The notes beneath the pieces are model-generated. The model saw nothing but the letters and a program-made list of their open reading frames with translations. It was not told where the DNA came from and ran no database searches. DNA of 64,000 nt from NCBI RefSeq assembly GCF_014205685.1, contig NZ_JACIIU010000002.1, forward strand, positions 1-64,000. The letters run 5' to 3'. The stretch comes from Paenochrobactrum gallinarii (lineage in GTDB: Bacteria; Pseudomonadota; Alphaproteobacteria; Rhizobiales; Rhizobiaceae). Shown piece by piece: positions 8,602-18,583 of the stretch. The position numbers were made by a program, and so were the translations under genes. Each line of letters starts with the position of its first letter. Positions within the stretch are counted from its first letter, which is position 1.

Positions 8602-9567
8602 TTAAATCTTGCTGGTGGTAATCACATTGCCCCACGGGTCTTCAAATGTACGCGATGGCAAGCCGCGCTCATCTTCCAGCGCGACAAAAGACAATCCGGT
8701 TCGATCCAAATCGCGCTTTTCCGCGCGGTTACTTTGCCAGGAATTGGCTGCAATATGATGGTGATAACCACCTGTCGACAAGAAAACCGCCTTATCACCG
8801 TAAGATTGTACGGTATCGAAACCAAGCTCCTGATGCCAGAATGTTTCTGCCTGCTGCGCGTTGCCAACACGCAAATGCACATGCCCGACCACAGTGTTTT
8901 GCGGAGCTCCGAGCCATTCGCCGCCTGCTGGCTTGCCTGCCTCCAGCAAATTGCCGACATCGAGCGCTTCCGTCCCCATCACCACACGCGAGCCATTCCA
9001 CTGCCAGCCGTCATGTGGACGATCAGCATAAATTTCAATGCCGTTCCCTTCAGGGTCAGTCAGATAAATGGCCTCGCTGACATTATGGTCTGAGGCACCG
9101 GCAACAGGTATTTGTTTATCAATAGCGTGGCGCGCCCAACGTGCCAGATCGCCACGCGATGGCAACAAAAAGGCCGTGTGATAAAGACCGGCACTGCGCG
9201 GATCATCCGGCTTGGCAGAAGAAAACTGCTCAATCTCCAGCAATTCACGATCACCTGCCCCCAGCACGATCGTGTGGCTGCGCCGTGCCATTTCCTGCAA
9301 GCCTACAATGGTTCGATAATAATGTGCCAGCTCCTCTGCATTGCGCGATTTCAAGCCAACACGTGCAACACGCACAGGCGTTGTCATTGCAAAAGGTAAA
9401 GGTGAGACAGCTGGCGACTGTTTCAGTTCCATGATCGTTTTCTCCTGCGACAGATCACCGGCAAACCCAGCACGCGTTGTAGTCAGAATAGTGGCTGCGG
9501 TGGCAGTACCGCCAGCGACAAAGGAGCGTCTGTTTAGCACGTTTAGATCTCGCATCATTCTCAGCAT
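8602..9567 (-). CDS. VOC family (glyoxalase/extradiol dioxygenase-like) protein, possible Tat signal
   Basis: Two vicinal-oxygen-chelate modules, as in CatE-like catechol 2,3-dioxygenases: one at about residues 65-160 (VGLKSRNAEELAHYYRTIVG, LYHTAFLLPS, GNGIEIYAD) and one at 200-320 (GHVHLRVGNAQQAETFWHQE, GGYHHHIAANSW). Metal-ligand candidates are the His in LYHTAF and in HVHLRV and the Glu in GIEIYAD. From the ATG at 9567 the N-terminus holds NRRSFVAGG and a hydrophobic run, a twin-arginine signal. But the ATG at 9432 follows CAGGAG at ideal spacing and would give a 276-residue cytoplasmic enzyme like most of the family. Either or both forms may be made. Substrate unknown. Confidence 0.75.
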   Translation of the reverse strand: MLRMMRDLNVLNRRSFVAGGTATAATILTTTRAGFAGDLSQEKTIMELKQSPAVSPLPFAMTTPVRVARVGLKSRNAEELAHYYRTIVGLQEMARRSHTIVLGAGDRELLEIEQFSSAKPDDPRSAGLYHTAFLLPSRGDLARWARHAIDKQIPVAGASDHNVSEAIYLTDPEGNGIEIYADRPHDGWQWNGSRVVMGTEALDVGNLLEAGKPAGGEWLGAPQNTVVGHVHLRVGNAQQAETFWHQELGFDTVQSYGDKAVFLSTGGYHHHIAANSWQSNRAEKRDLDRTGLSFVALEDERGLPSRTFEDPWGNVITTSKI

Positions 9568-9947
9568 AATTGCTTTTTCTGATACAAAGATCGGCCTTAT
9601 TGATTGTTCAAACAAGAGACTAAATAGCAAACAGCCTGTTCACCAAAGGAAACCAATATACAAGCGGAAGCAATGAAATGCGGCTGATGCTCTTTCATAT
9701 TGTTATTATTTGCTGGCGATTCCGGTTGAGAAAATCTCAATTATCGTCAATCAGGCAATGCCGAATGTAACAAAACGCACTACATCAATGGGGCATTGTT
9801 GCCTGCGGCCATCAAGATGTCGCAGCTCTTGCGTGGCCGTGATCCGCAAAGATTGGATTGGAGGAGTTTGCGCATATAAATCTCACTCAAAAATCATGAT
9901 GATTTAACGCTTAAGCGCTGGACTGCGGCGTAAAAGAATCATAGTTT
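9568..9947. other. Non-genic stretch
   Basis: About 380 bp between the VOC gene and the TetR operators. No open frame here has a convincing start, ribosome site or recognisable protein; nothing else is identified. Confidence 0.5.
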
Positions 9948-10004
9948 GAGTGATCACTCTATTTATCATTGGCGCAATATTAATATAATTAGAGTGATAG
10001 CTCT
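9948..10004 (+). promoter_or_regulatory. Twin palindromic operators, likely TetR autoregulation
   Basis: A perfect 12-bp palindrome GAGTGATCACTC at 9948-9959 is followed 31 bp later by the related near-palindrome AGAGTGATAGCTCT at 9991-10004. Both share the half site AGAGTGAT. They bracket an AT-rich TAATATAATT box (9981-9990) that could serve as a -10 region, and the second ends 18 bp before the TetR start codon. The position fits repression of its own promoter by the TetR protein. Confidence 0.65.
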
Positions 10005-10021
10005 ATGAATTGGAGAGTGAT

Positions 10022-10621
10022 ATGGCGCGCAAACTAAACCCTGAGCAGCACGAGGCGAAAAAACAGAAAATTTTGGCAGCTGCCCATAATTGCTTTCTGG
10101 TGCATGGTTTGCAGGGCGCATCTATTTCCATGATATGCAAAGAGGCCAGCATGAGCCCCGGCCACCTCTACCACTACTTTGCCAGCAAAGACGCCATCAT
10201 CGTAGCCATGACCGATGAGTATCTGAAAAGCCTGCACGCCAATATTAACGCGCATTCGGAAAGCGATGACACAGCCACCGTTCTTGTCTCTGAGCTATGG
10301 AGCATGAAAAGCTGGACGGAGGTTGAGCACTGCCGCATCACCTTTGAGTTATTCGCGGAAGCCGCCAGAAATGAAAAAGTCCGCGAAATTATGATTGCCA
10401 ATACCGATAAGGTCAGACAGCTGCTGATCGCAACACTGCGCGCCGGACAAGCACGCGGCGATGTAGACGCAAGCTTTGATCCGGAACACACCAGCACAGT
10501 GCTGATCTCGCTTATCTATGCAGCTCCGATGATCCCGCTGATTGCGCCGCACAGTAACTTTGAAACAAGCCGCGGCCTTATCACCATGATGATCCGAAAA
10601 TTTTTAAAACCGGCAGCATAA
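10022..10621 (+). CDS. TetR/AcrR family transcriptional regulator
   Basis: A 199-residue dimeric repressor. The N-terminal helix-turn-helix at about residues 10-55 (KILAAAHNCFLVHGLQGASI, then MSPGHLYHYFASKDAI) is typical of TetR, with a BetI-like C-terminal ligand domain. Start ATG at 10022 behind GGAGAG. Two related palindromes in its promoter suggest autorepression. The next gene, 105 bp downstream, is a YnfA-type small membrane protein that may be its target. Ligand unknown. Confidence 0.88.
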   Translation: MARKLNPEQHEAKKQKILAAAHNCFLVHGLQGASISMICKEASMSPGHLYHYFASKDAIIVAMTDEYLKSLHANINAHSESDDTATVLVSELWSMKSWTEVEHCRITFELFAEAARNEKVREIMIANTDKVRQLLIATLRAGQARGDVDASFDPEHTSTVLISLIYAAPMIPLIAPHSNFETSRGLITMMIRKFLKPAA

Positions 10622-10726
10622 ATGCATGAGACAATGCATTACCCTGCCCGCTTGCGGTAATTCCTCTTGTTCCGGTGCCGTACAAACTTCAACTCTGAAT
10701 ACACCACTACGATAGATGTGAGCCCC

Positions 10727-11065
10727 ATGCCTGTTTTCAATGCACTTTTGCTCTACATACTGGCCGCCCTTGCCGAGATTGCCGGTTGCTACGCATTCTG
10801 GGCGTGGCTGCGCCTTCATAAAAGCCCGTTATGGATCATCCCCGGTATTGTCTCATTGATATTTTTCGCCTGGATTTTAACCCGCATCGATCTGGATTTT
10901 GCAGGTCGCGCTTATGCTGCCTATGGCGGCATTTATATTATCGCCTCTATTTTTTGGCTTTGGGTGATTGAACAGCAAATGCCGAGCCGCTGGGATATTA
11001 TCGGCGGCCTGCTCTGCCTTGGCGGCATGATGACCATTCTTCTCGGTCAATTATCCAAAATTTAG
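10727..11065 (+). CDS. YnfA/UPF0060 family small membrane protein
   Basis: A 112-residue protein with four membrane segments. [18 protein letters not shown], the charged [19 protein letters not shown] and [12 protein letters not shown] are diagnostic of the UPF0060/YnfA family, which resembles small multidrug-resistance proteins. Start chosen at the ATG at 10727 because the family begins right at the first helix; the upstream extension is not family-like. It follows the TetR gene on the same strand and shares a terminator with the converging porin gene. Transport substrate is not established. Confidence 0.88.
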   Translation: MPVFNALLLYILAALAEIAGCYAFWAWLRLHKSPLWIIPGIVSLIFFAWILTRIDLDFAGRAYAAYGGIYIIASIFWLWVIEQQMPSRWDIIGGLLCLGGMMTILLGQLSKI

Positions 11066-11068
11066 CAC

Positions 11069-11104
11069 AAAAAAGCCGCCTGAAATTCAGACGGCTTTTT
11101 TATT
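11069..11104. terminator. Bidirectional intrinsic terminator
   Basis: Stem-loop with arms AAAAGCCG-CTGAA and TTCAG-CGGCTTTT (one mismatched pair) flanked by A-run and T-run. It lies between the converging YnfA-type gene and the porin gene. Confidence 0.88.
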
Positions 11105-11120
11105 TTTTGATTTATAAAAA

Positions 11121-11813
11121 TCAGAATTTGTAAGCTACACCAAGGCGCACTTCATTGACCTTGAACTTGTTGCGCGCATTAAAACTCTCACCATCAACGG
11201 TTCCGGCAAAGTCTTTACGACCATAATCTGTGTAGCGATATTCCAGACGCATGATCACATTGTCAGTTGCGGCATAATCAAAGCCACCGCCAACAGTCCA
11301 ACCGGTACGGGTCTTGCTGTGGGAATATGTATCGCCATTCACAGTCAGGCTATTTTTAATATCACCAAATGCAACACCACCGGCCAGATAAGGCATAAAG
11401 CGATCATAAGCGATACCAACGCGAGCACGTACTGCGCCTGACGTACGCAACTTACTTTCAAAGCTATAATCACCGAGATCATCGGTAAAACGCTCACTCT
11501 TCTTCAGGCCATTAAAGGTTACATCACCGTCAATACCCAGAATGAAGTTGCTGCCTGTATCAAAGTTATAACCAGCGTAAACACCACCAAGGAAGCCATC
11601 CGGCTTCACTTTATCAGATCCATCTGAGTTATAAAATTTCGATGAGCCCCAGCCATAACCGATCTGACCACCAATATAGCCACCTGCCCAGCTAAACACT
11701 GGGGCAACAACTACAGGAGCTGGTTCCTGATACACAATCGCGTCAGCTGCATTTGCACTGTGCGCCGCAAAAACTACAACTGTCGATGCAAGTAAAATTG
11801 ACTTGATATTCAT
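11121..11813 (-). CDS. Omp25/Omp31-type outer-membrane beta-barrel protein
   Basis: A 230-residue outer-membrane protein of the Omp25/Omp31 family that is abundant in Brucella and relatives. Signal peptide at residues 1-22 (SILLASTVVVFAAHSANAAD, cut after ANA). Then FSWAGGYIGGQIGYGWG, the family's first strand, and a barrel ending in EVRLGVAYKF with the C-terminal Phe needed for outer-membrane insertion. Start ATG at 11813 behind GGGGATCGAT; a frame from 11834 would add seven residues before the signal. Monocistronic, with its own terminator shared with the converging gene. Confidence 0.9.
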   Translation of the reverse strand: MNIKSILLASTVVVFAAHSANAADAIVYQEPAPVVVAPVFSWAGGYIGGQIGYGWGSSKFYNSDGSDKVKPDGFLGGVYAGYNFDTGSNFILGIDGDVTFNGLKKSERFTDDLGDYSFESKLRTSGAVRARVGIAYDRFMPYLAGGVAFGDIKNSLTVNGDTYSHSKTRTGWTVGGGFDYAATDNVIMRLEYRYTDYGRKDFAGTVDGESFNARNKFKVNEVRLGVAYKF

Positions 11814-12010
11814 ATCGATCCCCGATCTCTGCAATGCAGATCTATCCGTTCGCTTCTGATATAAATATAAGCCGTTTCAAAAATATGTCTGTAGCAAAAT
11901 AGACACAGAGACCATCAACTTGATTCCAGATTCATTCACAATTCATTAACTATGTCAATTTCAAATTCAAGTCTCTGTAATTCCACAACATTTATTTTTA
12001 CAGCCAAAAT

Positions 12011-12049
12011 AAAAAAGCCCGCTACACATAAATGTGAGCGGGCTTTTTT
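12011..12049. terminator. Intrinsic terminator downstream of pit
   Basis: Strong hairpin: arm AAAAAAGCCCGCT then CACAT, loop AA, ATGTG then AGCGGGCTTTTTT, one bulged A. It lies 18 bp after the stop of the minus-strand phosphate transporter gene; the long T/A runs make it usable from both sides, although no plus-strand gene enters. Confidence 0.92.
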
Positions 12050-12067
12050 TATTTAATAAGCTGTTTT

Positions 12068-13552
12068 TTACTTAATCAACATGCTCAAGCCGAGATAGAG
12101 CAGTGCTGATAATACTCCGGTAGCTGGCAGCGTAATGACCCAGGCAGCACCGATTGTCATCACATGAGAACGCCGTACCAGTTTGCGGCGACGACGCTCT
12201 TCCGGCGCCATTCTGCCTTCAGTCGGGATCGCAAGTTGTGCCTTACGTAAGCGACGCTCAGCATCCCATTCACGGAAGAAGCCAACACCAAAAATTGCAC
12301 CAACGGCAATATGGGTTGAGCTTACCGGCAAGCCAAGCCAGCTAGCGACAATCACGGTAACGGCTGCGGACAAGGCAACGCAATAAGCCCGCATAGGATT
12401 AAGCTTGGTAATCTGGCTACCAACCATGCGAATGAGTTTTGGCCCAAACAGGAAGAGACCAACTGAAATACCAAGCGCACCAATCAGCATGACCCAGAAA
12501 GGAATGGTTACCTGATCTGCAAACATGCCAGTATGCGAAACCTGCACAATAGCTGCCAATGGACCCACAGCGTTAGCCACATCATTGGCTCCATGTGCAA
12601 AGCTCAAAAGCGCTGCAGAAACCACAAGCGGAATACCAAACAAAACCTTGATGGATTTGTTACGGTTTTCAAGGCCTTCAGACTGGCGCCGGATAACTGG
12701 TACCATCAGAAGCCCGATAATAATGCCGATAGCACAACCTGCAAGCAAAGCGGACTGTATTGACAGCGGGTAGATATTTTTCATGCCCTTGAGCACGAGA
12801 TAGGTCGCAAATGTACCGGCCATAAAGCCAATCAATACCGGAACCCACTTGCGAGCAGCAGCAATTTTATCTGGCTGATAAACAATGCGCGCCTTGATAA
12901 ACCATAAAAATCCCGCAGCAATAATGCCGCCAAGCATAGGCGAAACCACCCAGCTTGCAGCAATCGCACCAATTTTACCCCAACTGATGGCGCTTAAACC
13001 GGCAGCAGCAATCCCTGCCCCCATCACGCCCCCTACAACGGAATGCGTAGTAGAAACAGGTGCACCAATCCAAGTGGCTAAATTAACCCAGATGGCGGAA
13101 GATAAAAGTGCGGCAACCATAGCCCAGACAAAATATTCCGGCGTCCCCATGGATTCTGGCGCAATAATGCCTGTTGCGATGGTCGAGACAACATCCGCCC
13201 CGCCAATAAATGCACCCGCACTCTCAAACACAGCTGCAATCGCAATAGCGCCACCCATGGTCAGTGCATTAGCACCAACAGCTGGCCCCATATTATTAGC
13301 CACATCATTGGCACCGATATTCAGCGCCATGTAAGCACCAAAAATCGCCACAACGACAATGAACAAGCTATTACTGGTTTCGCCTAAAGAAACGATAGCG
13401 ATCAAACCGACCAGAACGATAAAGATAAATCCTAAACCCGGCGCAACCATAGGGCGCGCAGTGTAGCTGGCGGCGCGTTCCAATGTGGAAAAACGTCCAA
13501 GGTCGCGATCTAGCGTATCAAGATGATCCGCTTCGTAGTCATTGCCAGACAT
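12068..13552 (-). CDS. pit: Inorganic phosphate transporter, PiT family
   Basis: A 494-residue inner-membrane low-affinity phosphate:cation symporter. The two inverted PHO4 repeats are evident: GANDVANNMGPAVGANALT near residue 70 and HGANDVANAVGPLAAI near residue 325, with long hydrophobic segments between and a positively charged RRRRKLVRR loop near the C-terminus. I chose the ATG at 13552, behind GGAGACGCT. The DUF47/PhoU-like partner often found next to pit is absent here. Monocistronic with its own terminator. Confidence 0.9.
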   Translation of the reverse strand: MSGNDYEADHLDTLDRDLGRFSTLERAASYTARPMVAPGLGFIFIVLVGLIAIVSLGETSNSLFIVVVAIFGAYMALNIGANDVANNMGPAVGANALTMGGAIAIAAVFESAGAFIGGADVVSTIATGIIAPESMGTPEYFVWAMVAALLSSAIWVNLATWIGAPVSTTHSVVGGVMGAGIAAAGLSAISWGKIGAIAASWVVSPMLGGIIAAGFLWFIKARIVYQPDKIAAARKWVPVLIGFMAGTFATYLVLKGMKNIYPLSIQSALLAGCAIGIIIGLLMVPVIRRQSEGLENRNKSIKVLFGIPLVVSAALLSFAHGANDVANAVGPLAAIVQVSHTGMFADQVTIPFWVMLIGALGISVGLFLFGPKLIRMVGSQITKLNPMRAYCVALSAAVTVIVASWLGLPVSSTHIAVGAIFGVGFFREWDAERRLRKAQLAIPTEGRMAPEERRRRKLVRRSHVMTIGAAWVITLPATGVLSALLYLGLSMLIK

Positions 13553-14099
13553 AGCGTCTCCGCAGTTTCGAAAGTTGTGATGCACATTTAAAAACAGTTT
13601 TGCTGCAGACAACAATCAATTGATGGGGGATGAGAATGAACATAGTGACTGATTTATCCGATCCAATCCGGCTTACTTCATTGACGCACATGATTTGGAA
13701 AAAACACCACAGAATTACGATGAGTGACAAAACGAGAGACCAGATTAAAAACGATATGAAATGTGTTTTTAACCGCCTTACTTCATCACCGACAAAACAG
13801 ATATATCCGGTTCATCATCTTAATGTTTACCGCCTCACCCTGGGTCAACTGACAAGTAAGAACTTAAGTTGCCGACCTTGAATGAAGCGATTCTCAGTCG
13901 GCGTTATAGCAGGTCACACAAAAAATACGCATTATTTTCGTAAATCTGACACATGTTTGTCATGGTCTGCGAAGTCGCACCTATACTGCTTAGATCACAG
14001 CAACACGCTTATTTTTCTGCATAAAACAGTGGAAATACATATTTAAAGTTCGGAATATTGGACTTGTCCCACTTAATTTTCCGCACACATTCACTTTAC
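13553..14099. other. Non-genic stretch between pit and an IS remnant
   Basis: About 550 bp. Holds the pit promoter region next to 13553. An 83-codon frame at 13630-13881 has no ribosome site or family features and is treated as chance. Nothing else identified. Confidence 0.5.
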
Positions 14100-14823
14100 G
14101 TGCTGACATAGATAGCTGAGAAAGGCCATTATTGTCAGATGATGAGAGCAAGGCGGCGAAGCAGGCTCCGGAAAACTATTCAACCTGAGCTTTTGAAGTA
14201 TTTTTGCGCAGGTATCACAGCTCGCTCCGCGGCCCAATTGACGGGTGTTAATCGCAATACGGCGATCCTGTTCTTCCATAAGTTGCGCGAAGTGATTTTC
14301 GAGAAGTTGGCTTCATCAGTGACGGGCTTGATGGGCGGCGATATCGAAGTCGATGAAAGCTATTTCGGCGGGCGCAGGAAAGGTAAACGCGGGCGTTGTG
14401 CAGAGGGCAAGTTTCCTGTCTTCGGGCTCTTGAAGCGAGGTAGCAAGGTTCATGTCGTTATCAGCTCAAATATCCGCACAGACACGCTTTTCCAGCCATC
14501 AGGGACAAGGTGAGGCCGGACTCCATCATCTAAACCAACAGTTTCGTTGCCTATGATGTTCCGGACGTTTTCGAGTTCCATCATGTCCGGATTAACCACT
14601 CGGGACTGTTCGCCGTGGACATCAATCACATCAACGGAATCGCGAACTTCCGGAACCAGGCCAAGCGTCATCTGCGCGGTTATAACGGCATTCCTAAGCA
14701 GCAGTTTAACCTGTTCATCAAGGAGTGTGAGGGCGCTTCAAGTACCGCCCTGTTGCCAAGCTCATCAAAGTTCTGCGACAGTGGTGGCTCAAGTAACGAT
14801 AGACACACTATCTATGTCAGCCC
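14100..14823. mobile_element. Degenerate IS1595-family insertion sequence
   Basis: About 724 bp bounded by inverted repeats: GCTGACATAGATAG at 14102-14115 and its exact complement CTATCTATGTCAGC at 14808-14821, extended by one mismatch to a G at each outer end. The interior holds a broken IS1595-type (ISXO2-like) transposase. No target-site duplication could be seen in the flanks, so the insertion is old or the flanks have changed. It sits just downstream of the minus-strand GGDEF gene, 40 bp from its stop. Confidence 0.85.
14139..14796 (+). pseudogene. IS1595-family transposase, inactivated
   Basis: The first frame (from 14139) carries the helix-turn-helix region and the DDE start motif DIEVDESYFGG. 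It goes off frame near 14495; in the next register AIRDKVRPDSII reads on, hits TAA at 14530-14532 where the family has Tyr, then continues NSFVAYDVPDVFEFHHVR and HINGIANF. A one-base loss near 14730 separates this from the true C-terminus, ECEWRF then FKYRPVAKLIKVLRQWWLK, which ends at TAA 14794-14796. The expected catalytic Asp after Tyr is Asn here. Two frameshifts plus a nonsense codon make it dead. Confidence 0.85.
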
Positions 14824-14862
14824 CAAAAAGAAAAGCCAATCAAAAATGAAAATCAATCTGGG

Positions 14863-15597
14863 TTACTCAGCTGGTAAGGACTTAATTTCTCTTTGATTTT
14901 TTTTACGATAAAGCTTTTCATCTGATAGAGACATCACGTCTTCAAAGCTCTGTCCATTTTTAACGGTAATATATCCAACCGAGACAGATAGTTTTTGTTT
15001 AACTACGGGACGCTTATTTTCCAGTAAGTTTCCCGCCAAATCGCTGATAAGTGAGACAGCGCTATCAATGCTCAAACATGATGCTTTTGGCACAAATGCA
15101 CAAAACTCATCACCACCGATACGGGCAATTAGACAGTCATCAGGTAAAATATCTATCATTGCTTCAGCAACGGAAACGACAGCATCATCACCCACAGGAT
15201 GACCATATTGATCATTGATATCCTTCAAATAATCAATATCAGCAATTAAAAACCAGCCTCTTACACCGGCTTTAGTGACAACTTTAAATTGTTCAATGAA
15301 ACTTCGACGATTTAACAAACCTGTCAATGGATCGACATTTGCAATGCGAGCCAATTCATTGGCCTGCCTTACGGCATTACGATACGATTCTTCTAACTGC
15401 TCTAATCGCGAGAACCAAAAGACACCGATAGGTGTAGCAATTAAGAATGGTAAAATTAACCGTACAACAATGGTAGTCGCATCTGAACTTGTGCCAGAAA
15501 TCATACGGATTACAGTAGATAGTGATATGGAGGCTATAGCAGCGATCAGCACCACAACTACAGTTCGCTTCCAAACATATGCTGATGGTAACCGCAA
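14863..15597 (-). CDS. GGDEF diguanylate cyclase, two membrane segments
   Basis: A 244-residue inner-membrane diguanylate cyclase. Two hydrophobic segments near residues 12-30 and 43-62 form a minimal hairpin anchor, followed by a short linker and a GGDEF domain (DPLTGLLNRR, then ARIGGDEFCAF with the intact signature). No RxxD inhibition site precedes it. The TTG start at 15597 is supported by GGGGGAG six bases upstream. Its overall layout matches the GGDEF protein at 29264, suggesting paralogues. The dead IS1595 element lies just after its stop. It has no periplasmic sensor domain, so its input is unclear. Confidence 0.85.
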   Translation of the reverse strand: MRLPSAYVWKRTVVVVLIAAIASISLSTVIRMISGTSSDATTIVVRLILPFLIATPIGVFWFSRLEQLEESYRNAVRQANELARIANVDPLTGLLNRRSFIEQFKVVTKAGVRGWFLIADIDYLKDINDQYGHPVGDDAVVSVAEAMIDILPDDCLIARIGGDEFCAFVPKASCLSIDSAVSLISDLAGNLLENKRPVVKQKLSVSVGYITVKNGQSFEDVMSLSDEKLYRKKNQREIKSLPAE

Positions 15598-15853
15598 TCC
15601 AGCTCCCCCAAGATCTAAAACTATAATACGTCCAAAGACTTAACTATGACATATTCGTAAAAGTTACGCGCGCAAAAAATCTCACCAAAGATTAATCTTT
15701 AGCAGTAGTTCCAGCATAGGCATAGAAAGGATTTATAGCGGATTTGTGTTATTTATCTTGAATATCTGTTGATTGAATTGAGCGCCTTGCCCCGCACCCG
15801 CCATCTAGGTGCGGGTAAAATCCTAAAATTATCCAATGAAATCAAGCATTATA

Positions 15854-15962
<109 letters not shown>

Positions 15963-16147
15963 GCTGCTTACTACGCAATAATAACGACATATGCAAGCAC
16001 AAAATGCAGCTAACCCAAAGATTTATCACATAAAACTCATCTGATTATAAAAGACAGCTTTCAAGCAAATTTTAGATGTAATAAGGGGAAAGTACTGCAT
16101 GCCATTATGCAGATGCATTCTAAAACTGACAAATTTTAAAGGGAATG

Positions 16148-16256
<109 letters not shown>

Positions 16257-16527
16257 AGCGTCGTTTAAGCAATTAATTTGACTCGCGCAAGCTCCAAATT
16301 CAAAAAAATCACATAAAAACGCTAAAAACACAAAAATAATTCAAAAATTAGCAAAAACTGCCCTACCCGACCCAAAACCCATAGCAAAACAATCTGTTAG
16401 GCAGATATCATCTGTCACTTTACGCGAAAATATTTTTGCGATTCAGTGATGAAAATATGATTCCACCAATCATTTGATGCGGATTCGTGTTTTAGATTCT
16501 GTTTCTCGCGAATATGCAGGCAAAAGA

Positions 16528-16559
16528 AAACCGGCGTAATTTTAAAACTACGCCGGTTT
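16528..16559 (-). terminator. Intrinsic terminator downstream of gatA
   Basis: Perfect 11-bp stem AAACCGGCGTA (16528-16538) and TACGCCGGTTT (16549-16559). In the minus direction it is followed by TTTTCTTTTG. It lies 40 bp after the gatA stop. Confidence 0.9.
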
Positions 16560-16598
16560 AAAAATAATCACGCGAGTCCGCGCAATATCAATGATTCA

Positions 16599-18080
16599 TT
16601 ACCACCATTTGGTTGGTGCAAAGCGTCCAGCAGCCTGCTCAATTACATGAGCAGCCTGGAACAATGTTTCTTCACCAAATGGACGGCCGATCAGCTGCAA
16701 GCCCAAAGGCAGACCATCAGCGTTGAGACCGGCAGGAACCGACACACCTGGCAAACCAGCCATGTTTACAGTGACAGTGAAAATATCGTTCAGATACATT
16801 TTAACCGGATCCGCAGCCATCTCCGCATCAGCAACTTTAAAAGCGGATGAAGGTGTGGATGGGGTCAAGATAGCATCAACACCGAGATTGAAGACATCTT
16901 CGAAGTCTTTCTTAATCAAGGTGCGCACTTTCTGCGCTTTAAGGTAATATGCATCATAGAAACCAGCAGACAGCACATAAGTGCCGATCATCACGCGGCG
17001 CTTAACTTCCCATCCAAAGCCTTTGGCACGGGTCTGTTCGTACATGTCGGCAATATCTTTGCCCGGCACACGCAAACCATAACGAACACCGTCATAACGT
17101 GCCAGATTGGAAGAGGCTTCCGCAGGTGCCACAATGTAATATGCAGGCAAGGCATATTTGGTGTGCGGCAGCGAGATATCAACGATTTCTGCACCAGCGT
17201 CTTTGAGGAACGCAATGCCCTCCTGCCACAACTTTTCGATTTCTTCCGGCATACCATCAACACGGTATTCTTTTGGAATACCAATGCGCATGCCTTTAAC
17301 GGATTTGCCAAGTACAGCTTCATAATCCGGCACAGGCAAATCAAAGCAAGTGCTGTCTTTAACATCAAAAGAAGCCATAGACTTCAGCATGATAGCCGCA
17401 TCACGCACATCGCGGGTAATGGAACCTGCCTGATCAAGGGATGATGCAAAAGCAACAGTGCCCCAACGGGATACACGACCATAAGTCGGCTTGAAACCAA
17501 CAGTACCGGTGAATGCGGCCGGCTGACGGATTGAGCCGCCTGTATCAGTTGCAGTGGCGGCCACGCAGAGATTGGCGGCAACGGCTGCCGCAGAACCACC
17601 TGAAGAACCTCCAGCGGTCAACTGTGCATCCGATCCTTTGGCGCGCCATGGGTTGGTGACCGGACCATAGAAAGATGTTTCATTGGAAGAGCCCATCGCA
17701 AACTCATCCATATTGAGCTTGCCGAGCATAACAGCACCATCAGCCCAAAGATTGGCTGTGACTGTTGATTCATACTCCGGCTTGAAGCCATCGAGAATAT
17801 GCGAGCAAGCCTGCGTGTGGATGCCTTTGGTGGCAAAGAGATCCTTGATGCCGAGCGGAATACCTTCCAGCGCACCGGCTTCGCCCTTGGCCAGACGTTC
17901 GTCAGATGTTTTAGCCATCTGGCGCGCATGATCATGGGTCACAGCAATATAAGCATTAAACTGGCTGTTGGCGGTATCAATCGCGCTCAAATAAGCTTCA
18001 GTCAGTTCGGTCGCTGTAATTGCTTTGCTTGTTAACTTATCACGCGCTTCAGCAATAGTAAGTGCGGTTAAATCGGTCAT
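16599..18080 (-). CDS. gatA: Asp-tRNA(Asn)/Glu-tRNA(Gln) amidotransferase subunit A
   Basis: A 493-residue glutaminase subunit of GatCAB, which converts misacylated Glu-tRNA(Gln) and Asp-tRNA(Asn) to the correct amides. The amidase-signature triad is present: Lys79 in [10 protein letters not shown], cis-Ser160 in [11 protein letters not shown] and nucleophile Ser184 in [13 protein letters not shown]. It starts behind ACAGGATT and lies 95 bp downstream of gatC, same strand. gatB is not in the window. Full length and no lesions. Confidence 0.97.
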   Translation of the reverse strand: MTDLTALTIAEARDKLTSKAITATELTEAYLSAIDTANSQFNAYIAVTHDHARQMAKTSDERLAKGEAGALEGIPLGIKDLFATKGIHTQACSHILDGFKPEYESTVTANLWADGAVMLGKLNMDEFAMGSSNETSFYGPVTNPWRAKGSDAQLTAGGSSGGSAAAVAANLCVAATATDTGGSIRQPAAFTGTVGFKPTYGRVSRWGTVAFASSLDQAGSITRDVRDAAIMLKSMASFDVKDSTCFDLPVPDYEAVLGKSVKGMRIGIPKEYRVDGMPEEIEKLWQEGIAFLKDAGAEIVDISLPHTKYALPAYYIVAPAEASSNLARYDGVRYGLRVPGKDIADMYEQTRAKGFGWEVKRRVMIGTYVLSAGFYDAYYLKAQKVRTLIKKDFEDVFNLGVDAILTPSTPSSAFKVADAEMAADPVKMYLNDIFTVTVNMAGLPGVSVPAGLNADGLPLGLQLIGRPFGEETLFQAAHVIEQAAGRFAPTKWW

Positions 18081-18175
18081 TGTTTAATCCTGTCGATGCG
18101 CAAAACGCGCAAATTTCTTTAGTCCCGCCAAGTGACAATTCATCAAAAGCAGCGTTATCCACGCGCTTTGAATGA

Positions 18176-18463
18176 TTATTCGACCATTTTTGGTACAACG
18201 AAAAAATTGTCTTCTGTTACAGGTGCATTTGCGACAACCGCATCGGCAATATTGCCATCGCTGACAACATCATCACGCAGGCGCATTTTCATCGGCATGG
18301 CAGATGTCATTGGCTCAACACCTTCTACATCCACTTCATCAAGCTGAGCAACAAAGCCCAGCATATTATTAATTTCGCCCGTCATACGCTCTGCATCGTC
18401 ATCGCTGATCGCGATGCGCGCGAGGTGAGCAACGCGTTTGACTGTAGTAATATCAACGGACAT
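18176..18463 (-). CDS. gatC: Asp-tRNA(Asn)/Glu-tRNA(Gln) amidotransferase subunit C
   Basis: A 95-residue GatC, the small subunit that stabilises GatA on Gat[18 protein letters not shown] at the start, and the C-terminal [15 protein letters not shown] and [15 protein letters not shown] end, are the family's conserved stretches. Start ATG at 18463 behind CCGGAG; the upstream frame from 18499 is not family-like. First gene of the gatC-gatA unit. Confidence 0.95.
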   Translation of the reverse strand: MSVDITTVKRVAHLARIAISDDDAERMTGEINNMLGFVAQLDEVDVEGVEPMTSAMPMKMRLRDDVVSDGNIADAVVANAPVTEDNFFVVPKMVE

Positions 18464-18583
18464 CCTGAACTCCGGAAATTCTGTTTTAAACCAAAACAAC
18501 AGAACTGCTTTGGCATCATTTAATAACGGCTATAACGCTGGGTTGGCTGTAGCGCAATATTGTTGACGCATTTTCAAGCGCAA

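Noticed and set aside
13630..13881. 83-codon plus-strand frame upstream of pit
   Set aside because: No ribosome site, no membrane or domain features; likely chance in the promoter region.
14092..14831. Target-site duplication around the IS1595 remnant
   Set aside because: The 8 bp outside each end do not match, so no duplication is claimed.
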